A stretch of DNA of 11,178 nt from contig CANGZX010000005.1 of NCBI GenBank assembly GCA_947458775.1, positions 1-11,178 of the forward strand, written 5' to 3'. The translations under genes and the position numbers were made by a program. The DNA is from Sphingobacteriaceae bacterium. Its GTDB lineage: Bacteria > Bacteroidota > Bacteroidia > Sphingobacteriales > Sphingobacteriaceae. Below the pieces are notes generated by a model. It was not told the DNA's origin and searched no databases. It saw nothing but the letters and a program-made list of their open reading frames with translations. Positions within the stretch are counted from its first letter, which is position 1; every line of letters begins with the position of its first letter. Shown here one piece after another: positions 7,363 to 11,178 of this stretch.

Positions 7363-8226
7363 TTGAAAGGAATTATTTTAGCCGGAGGTTCTGGCACCCG
7401 TTTGCATCCCTTAACGCTGGCCGTAAGCAAGCAATTAATGCCTGTATACGACAAGCCGATGATTTATTATCCGCTGTCTACCTTACTTTCTGCAGGTATT
7501 CGAGAAATTCTCATCATTTCCACTCCGCACGATTTACCGCATTTTGAGAAATTATTGGGCGATGGGAAAAATCTAGGTTGTTCCTTTTCGTATGCTGAGC
7601 AGGCTGTGCCAAATGGCTTGGCCCAAGCCTTTGTAATTGGTGCCGATTTTATTGGTACCGATGATGTAGCCCTCATTTTAGGCGACAATATTTTCTATGG
7701 AGATAGCATGGCCAGTTTAATGCAAGGAAGCACCAAGCCCGAGGGAGGGCTTGTTTTTGCCTATCAGGTAGCCGATCCGGAGCGCTATGGCGTAGTGGAG
7801 TTTAACGAACGTTTAGAGGCGGTTTCTATTGAAGAAAAACCCAAAAATCCGAAATCAAATTATGCGGTTCCGGGATTATATTTTTACGATAATTCGGTGG
7901 TGCAATTGGCAAAAAGTATACAACCCTCTGCCCGTGGTGAATATGAAATTACCGATATTAATAAGGCCTATTTAGCACAAGGTAAACTTAAAGTAGCCGT
8001 TTTGAGCAGAGGTACTGCCTGGTTAGATACCGGGACCTTTGCTTCGCTTATGCAAGCCGGACAGTTTGTTCAAGTAATTGAAGAACGCCAAGGCTTAAAA
8101 GTAGGTTGCATTGAAGAAATAGCCTACCAGCAAGGGTTTATAACTAAACAACAACTACTAAGCTTAGCCGAGCCATTACTTAAAAGTGGTTACGGTCAAT
8201 ATCTTTTAAAAATAAGCAAGCATTAA
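7363..8226 (+). CDS. rfbA: Glucose-1-phosphate thymidylyltransferase RfbA
   Basis: RfbA joins glucose-1-phosphate to dTTP to make dTDP-glucose, the precursor of dTDP-L-rhamnose and other deoxysugars for surface polysaccharide, in the cytoplasm. The 287-residue protein opens with the nucleotide-binding loop [17 protein letters not shown] (residues 2-18). It continues with [24 protein letters not shown] (107-113), the substrate-binding EKPKNPKS (from 158) and [12 protein letters not shown] chose the TTG at 7363, which gives the usual N-terminus (M)KGIILAGG and a family-typical length. No ATG is available, and a TTG at 7339 would add eight residues and lie inside a promoter-like element. The rfbB, rfbC and rfbD partners are not next to it. 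Instead gmd follows after 20 nt, so precursors of two sugar pathways are encoded together. Confidence 0.94.
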   Translation: MKGIILAGGSGTRLHPLTLAVSKQLMPVYDKPMIYYPLSTLLSAGIREILIISTPHDLPHFEKLLGDGKNLGCSFSYAEQAVPNGLAQAFVIGADFIGTDDVALILGDNIFYGDSMASLMQGSTKPEGGLVFAYQVADPERYGVVEFNERLEAVSIEEKPKNPKSNYAVPGLYFYDNSVVQLAKSIQPSARGEYEITDINKAYLAQGKLKVAVLSRGTAWLDTGTFASLMQAGQFVQVIEERQGLKVGCIEEIAYQQGFITKQQLLSLAEPLLKSGYGQYLLKISKH

Positions 8227-8246
8227 GCTTGTTTCACGATAAAAAC

Positions 8247-9386
8247 ATGAAGAAAGTTGCGTTAATTACGGGAATTACCGGTCAAGATGGAGCCTATTTA
8301 GCCGAACTGTTATTAAAAAAAGGCTACGAAGTGCACGGCATTAAACGGAGAGCATCTTCTTTTAATACCGAACGCATAGATCATTTATACCAAGATCAGC
8401 ACGAAGCCGATATTCGTTTTAAATTACATTACGGCGATTTAACCGATGCGACTAACCTTATTCGGATTATACAAGAAACACAACCCGATGAAATTTATAA
8501 TTTAGCCGCTCAAAGCCACGTTAAAGTGAGTTTCGAAACTGCTGAATATACCGCCAATGTAGATGCTGTTGGCCCCTTACGCATTTTAGAAGCGGTGCGC
8601 ATTTTAGGCTTAACAGCTAAAACTCGTATTTACCAAGCCTCTACTTCTGAGTTATATGGCTTGGTACAAGCCGTGCCACAGAGTGAAACCACGCCTTTCT
8701 ATCCACGGTCGCCCTATGCAGTAGCTAAATTATACGGCTATTGGATTACGGTTAATTACCGAGAAGCCTATGGCATGTATGCCTGCAATGGTATCTTGTT
8801 TAACCACGAGAGTCCGGTACGTGGCGAAACCTTTGTAACTCGTAAAATTACCAGAGCTGTAGCTAAAATAGCTTTAGGTTTGCAAGAAACGGTTTATTTA
8901 GGAAATCTCTCAGCTCAACGAGATTGGGGGCATGCCAAAGATTATGTAGAAGCCATGTGGCGTATTTTGCAACAAGATGTAGCCGAAGATTATGTAATTG
9001 CCACGGGCGTAACCACTACGGTTCGCGATTTTGTGCGCTTAGCCTTTGAAGAAATAGGTATTGAAATTGAATTTAGTGGTAAAGGAGCCCAAGAAAAAGG
9101 GGTAATTATTCATGTAGATGAAGGGAAATGCAGCGCACTTGGTCTCACTGCAGAACAATTTAAGTTAGGCACCACGGTAGTAAAAGTAGACCCAACCTAT
9201 TTCCGACCTACCGAAGTAGATTTATTGCTTGGCGATCCATCAAAAGCCAATAAACAATTGGGATGGACACCAGAATATGATTTGCCAGCTTTGGTAAAAG
9301 ATATGGTACTTTCTGATTTACAGTTAATGAAGAAGGATGAATACCTTAATAAAGGGGGCTTTACTACTAATAATTATTACGAATAG
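8247..9386 (+). CDS. gmd: GDP-mannose 4,6-dehydratase
   Basis: This enzyme converts GDP-mannose to GDP-4-keto-6-deoxymannose, the first step toward GDP-L-fucose, GDP-rhamnose and related sugars, using bound NADP. The 379-residue protein is a short-chain dehydratase with the Rossmann loop GITGQDG (9-15), then [19 protein letters not shown]. The active site shows STSELYG (Thr133, Glu135) and [14 protein letters not shown] (Tyr157, Lys161). It also has [16 protein letters not shown] and the C-terminal [17 protein letters not shown]. Similarity to E. coli Gmd is strong throughout. ATG 8247 matches the family N-terminus; an in-frame TTG at 8229 would add six residues and is unlikely. A GDP-fucose synthase (fcl/wcaG) normally follows gmd but is absent here: a terminator and a convergent gene come next. 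The end product therefore cannot be read from this window. Confidence 0.96.
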   Translation: MKKVALITGITGQDGAYLAELLLKKGYEVHGIKRRASSFNTERIDHLYQDQHEADIRFKLHYGDLTDATNLIRIIQETQPDEIYNLAAQSHVKVSFETAEYTANVDAVGPLRILEAVRILGLTAKTRIYQASTSELYGLVQAVPQSETTPFYPRSPYAVAKLYGYWITVNYREAYGMYACNGILFNHESPVRGETFVTRKITRAVAKIALGLQETVYLGNLSAQRDWGHAKDYVEAMWRILQQDVAEDYVIATGVTTTVRDFVRLAFEEIGIEIEFSGKGAQEKGVIIHVDEGKCSALGLTAEQFKLGTTVVKVDPTYFRPTEVDLLLGDPSKANKQLGWTPEYDLPALVKDMVLSDLQLMKKDEYLNKGGFTTNNYYE

Positions 9387-9408
9387 GCCTAATTGAGTCT
9401 GTTTAAGT

Positions 9409-9436
9409 AAAAGCCACGAGAAATCGTGGCTTTTTT
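9409..9436 (+). terminator. Intrinsic terminator after gmd
   Basis: An 11-bp perfect stem, AAAAGCCACGA (9409-9419) with TCGTGGCTTTT (9424-9434), closes a GAAA tetraloop (9420-9423). The T run (9431-9436) forms the end of the stem and the tail. It sits 22 nt after the gmd stop. On the opposite strand the AAAA of the left arm supplies a short T run, so it might also stop dxs transcription, although it lies about 125 nt beyond the dxs stop. Confidence 0.88.
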
Positions 9437-9452
9437 ATTTCCTGCTAATTTA

Positions 9453-9514
9453 TATACCTATAAAAACATACGTTTAAATACGTACCTTATTTATAGTACC
9501 TAAAAATAGGTATA
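9453..9514. repeat. Cluster of short inverted and direct repeats in the gmd-dxs intergenic region
   Basis: TATACCTAT (9453-9461) is repeated in inverted form as ATAGGTATA (9506-9514). Between them ATACGT occurs twice, 10 bp apart (9468-9473, 9478-9483), and GTACCT occurs twice (9482-9487, 9496-9501). TACCTA (9497-9502) can also pair with TAGGTA (9507-9512) across four As. There is no coding signal in 9437-9558. The role is unknown. It may be the 3' untranslated end of dxs or a weak hairpin. Confidence 0.5.
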
Positions 9515-9558
9515 CAAATATATCAATTTTCAATACTAAGAAATGATTAGGAATAGTG

Positions 9559-11178
9559 CTAAGAAGCGATTGTTGCGGTAGTACGAGCGGTGGCTAGTTT
9601 ACGCACCGTTTTGGCTATACTAGCCGCATCGTAGCCACATTCTGCCCATAGCTCTGGTTGTTCTCCGTGTTCTACGTAAGCATCTGGAATGCCTAAACGA
9701 ATAAGTTGGGCACTATAGCCATGATCGGCCATAAATTCTAATACCGCCGAGCCCATACCACCTTGAATGCATCCATCTTCTACCGTAATTACTTTCTGAT
9801 AGTTTTTAAATACTTCGTGTAAGAGTTTTTCGTCGAGTGGTTTTACAAAACGAATATCGTAATGAGCCGGATGTAAACCTTCGGCATTGAGTTCTTTGCA
9901 AGCACTTACGGCCTCGTTGCCAATATGGCCAATACTTAAAATAGCTACTTCTTCACCATCGCAAATTTTGCGGCCTGTTCCTACTTTAATGGCTTTTAAA
10001 GGGCGTTTCCATTCGGGCATAACACCATTACCACGAGGATAGCGAATAGAGAATGGACCCATGTTTTCTTGTTGAGCGGTAAACATCAGGTTGCGCAATT
10101 CTTCCTCGTTCATAGGCGCCGAAACTACCATGTTTGGAATGCAACGCATATAGGCCAAATCATATGCACCGTGGTGTGTTGGGCCATCGGCACCGGCCAA
10201 TCCACCTCTATCTAAACAAAATACTACGTTTAGTTTTTGAATAGCCACATCATGTATTACCTGATCGTAGGCCCGTTGCATAAAGCTGGAATAGATATTA
10301 CAGAAAGGCACCATGCCTTGCGTGGCTAAACCAGCCGAAAATGTAACGGCATGTTGTTCGGCAATACCCACATCAAACGCTCGGTTGGGCATGGCTTTCA
10401 TCATAATATTAAGTGAACAACCCGATGGCATAGCAGGGGTAACGCCCATAATTTTAGGATTTTGTTCAGCTAATTCTACGATGGTATGGCCAAAAACATC
10501 TTGGTATTTAGGGGCCTGTGGTTTATCGCTTACCGATTTTTTAATCTCTCCAGTAATTTTATCGAATAAGCCTGGTGCATGCCATTTGGTTTGATCTTTT
10601 TCGGCCAAGGCATAGCCTTTACCTTTTACGGTAACGCAATGCAAAAGTTTAGGGCCCGGTATATCTTTTAAATCTGTAAGAATTTTAACCAAATGATTTA
10701 CATCGTGACCATCAATAGGGCCAAAGTAGCGGAAATTGAGCGCTTCAAAGAAGTTGCTTTTTTTAAGCAAGGTACCTTTGATGCTTTTTTCAATTTTTTT
10801 CACCATTTCGTGTGCATTGGGTCCTAACGATGAAATTTTATTAAGTACCTGAGAAACATCTTCACGAAATCGATTATAAGTTTTAGAGGTGGTAATATCG
10901 GCTAAATATTCTTTTAAAGCCCCCACATTGGGGTCAATAGACATGCAGTTATCATTCAAAATCACCAATAAATTGGAATTTTCAATGCCTGCATGGTTTA
11001 AGGCTTCAAACGCTAAGCCTGCTATTAAAGCACCATCGCCAATAACGGCAACGTGTTGTTTTTCGGCATCACCTTGGTATACCGATGCAACCGCCATACC
11101 CAACGCAGCCGAAATAGAAGTAGACGAATGGCCCACGCCAAAAGTATCGTATTCGCTTTCGGAACGCTTCGGAAATCC
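9559..11178 (-). CDS. dxs: 1-deoxy-D-xylulose-5-phosphate synthase (5' end beyond the window)
   Basis: Dxs condenses pyruvate with glyceraldehyde-3-phosphate in a thiamine-diphosphate-dependent reaction, the entry to the MEP isoprenoid pathway (quinones, undecaprenyl carriers, carotenoids) and a branch to thiamine and pyridoxal synthesis. The frame stays open to the right edge, giving 539 residues. The edge reads GFPKRSESEYDTFGVGHSST, which is internal in the family, so about 100 N-terminal residues are missing. A GTG at 11136 is internal valine. Visible motifs: the TPP/Mg site GDGALIAG (visible residues 47-54) with NDNCMS about 30 residues later, PIDGHDV, the catalytic-Glu motif IAEQHAV (Glu at visible 274), DRGGLAGADGPTHHG, and the C-terminal transketolase domain with VITVEDGCIQGGMGSAVLEF. 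The stop is TAG. It converges on gmd, and its promoter lies outside the window. Identification is secure. Confidence 0.96.
   Translation of the reverse strand, partial: GFPKRSESEYDTFGVGHSSTSISAALGMAVASVYQGDAEKQHVAVIGDGALIAGLAFEALNHAGIENSNLLVILNDNCMSIDPNVGALKEYLADITTSKTYNRFREDVSQVLNKISSLGPNAHEMVKKIEKSIKGTLLKKSNFFEALNFRYFGPIDGHDVNHLVKILTDLKDIPGPKLLHCVTVKGKGYALAEKDQTKWHAPGLFDKITGEIKKSVSDKPQAPKYQDVFGHTIVELAEQNPKIMGVTPAMPSGCSLNIMMKAMPNRAFDVGIAEQHAVTFSAGLATQGMVPFCNIYSSFMQRAYDQVIHDVAIQKLNVVFCLDRGGLAGADGPTHHGAYDLAYMRCIPNMVVSAPMNEEELRNLMFTAQQENMGPFSIRYPRGNGVMPEWKRPLKAIKVGTGRKICDGEEVAILSIGHIGNEAVSACKELNAEGLHPAHYDIRFVKPLDEKLLHEVFKNYQKVITVEDGCIQGGMGSAVLEFMADHGYSAQLIRLGIPDAYVEHGEQPELWAECGYDAASIAKTVRKLATARTTATIAS

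Noticed and set aside
6715..7454. Several minus-strand open frames across the DUF3108, DUF3109 and rfbA region
   Set aside because: All lie opposite well-supported genes, have no recognizable motifs and would need extensive overlap.
10313..10594. Plus-strand open frame of 93 codons within dxs
   Set aside because: It is the antisense shadow of a strongly conserved part of dxs and resembles no known family.
1..11178. Mobile elements, CRISPR arrays, defence or toxin-antitoxin modules, tRNA or rRNA genes, riboswitches
   Set aside because: Nearly all sequence is accounted for by recognizable chromosomal genes with close spacing. The largest non-coding gap (9387-9558) has only a terminator and short repeats.

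Overview
This window is ordinary chromosomal, housekeeping-type DNA from a member of the Bacteroidota. The evidence for that lineage is threefold. The gene content includes DUF2480, a lipoprotein-type LptC beside coaX, and a membrane-anchored parvulin PPIase. There are no clear Shine-Dalgarno sequences. Several gene boundaries carry TAnnTTTG-like -7 promoter elements, which are typical of this phylum. A stand-alone PurQ hints at a Sphingobacteriia/Chitinophagia/Cytophagia-type lineage rather than one with only the fused large PurL, but the sequence alone does not fix the order or genus.

Layout. (1) 1-3189, plus strand: a tight run of purQ (5' end cut by the window), coaX, an outer-membrane beta-barrel protein and lptC. 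Gaps are 2 nt, an 8-bp overlap and 12 nt, so this is probably one transcript. (2) 3232-5440: a candidate promoter, a large PpiD/SurA-like periplasmic foldase gene, and a strong intrinsic terminator. A promoter-like -7 element abuts that terminator. (3) 5451-7327: three families of unknown function in a row, DUF2480, DUF3108 (exported) and DUF3109 (cysteine-rich, start overlapping the previous stop by 4 bp). (4) 7334-9386: a second candidate promoter, then rfbA (dTDP-glucose synthesis, probable TTG start) and gmd (GDP-mannose 4,6-dehydratase), which make nucleotide-sugar precursors for surface polysaccharide. A GAAA-loop terminator follows. (5) 9437-9558: AT-rich intergenic DNA with short inverted and direct repeats. 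(6) 9559-11178, minus strand: dxs, the first enzyme of the MEP isoprenoid pathway, converging on gmd and cut at its N-terminus by the right edge.

Theme. Much of the window serves the cell envelope: an outer-membrane barrel, LPS transport (LptC), periplasmic folding (PpiD-like), an exported DUF3108 protein and nucleotide-sugar synthesis for glycans. These are mixed with core metabolism (PurQ, CoaX, Dxs). There is no mobile element, CRISPR array, toxin-antitoxin pair, defence locus, tRNA or rRNA. I do not see a convincing new system. The least understood parts are the DUF2480-DUF3108-DUF3109 run and the placement of promoter elements against the terminator and start codons.
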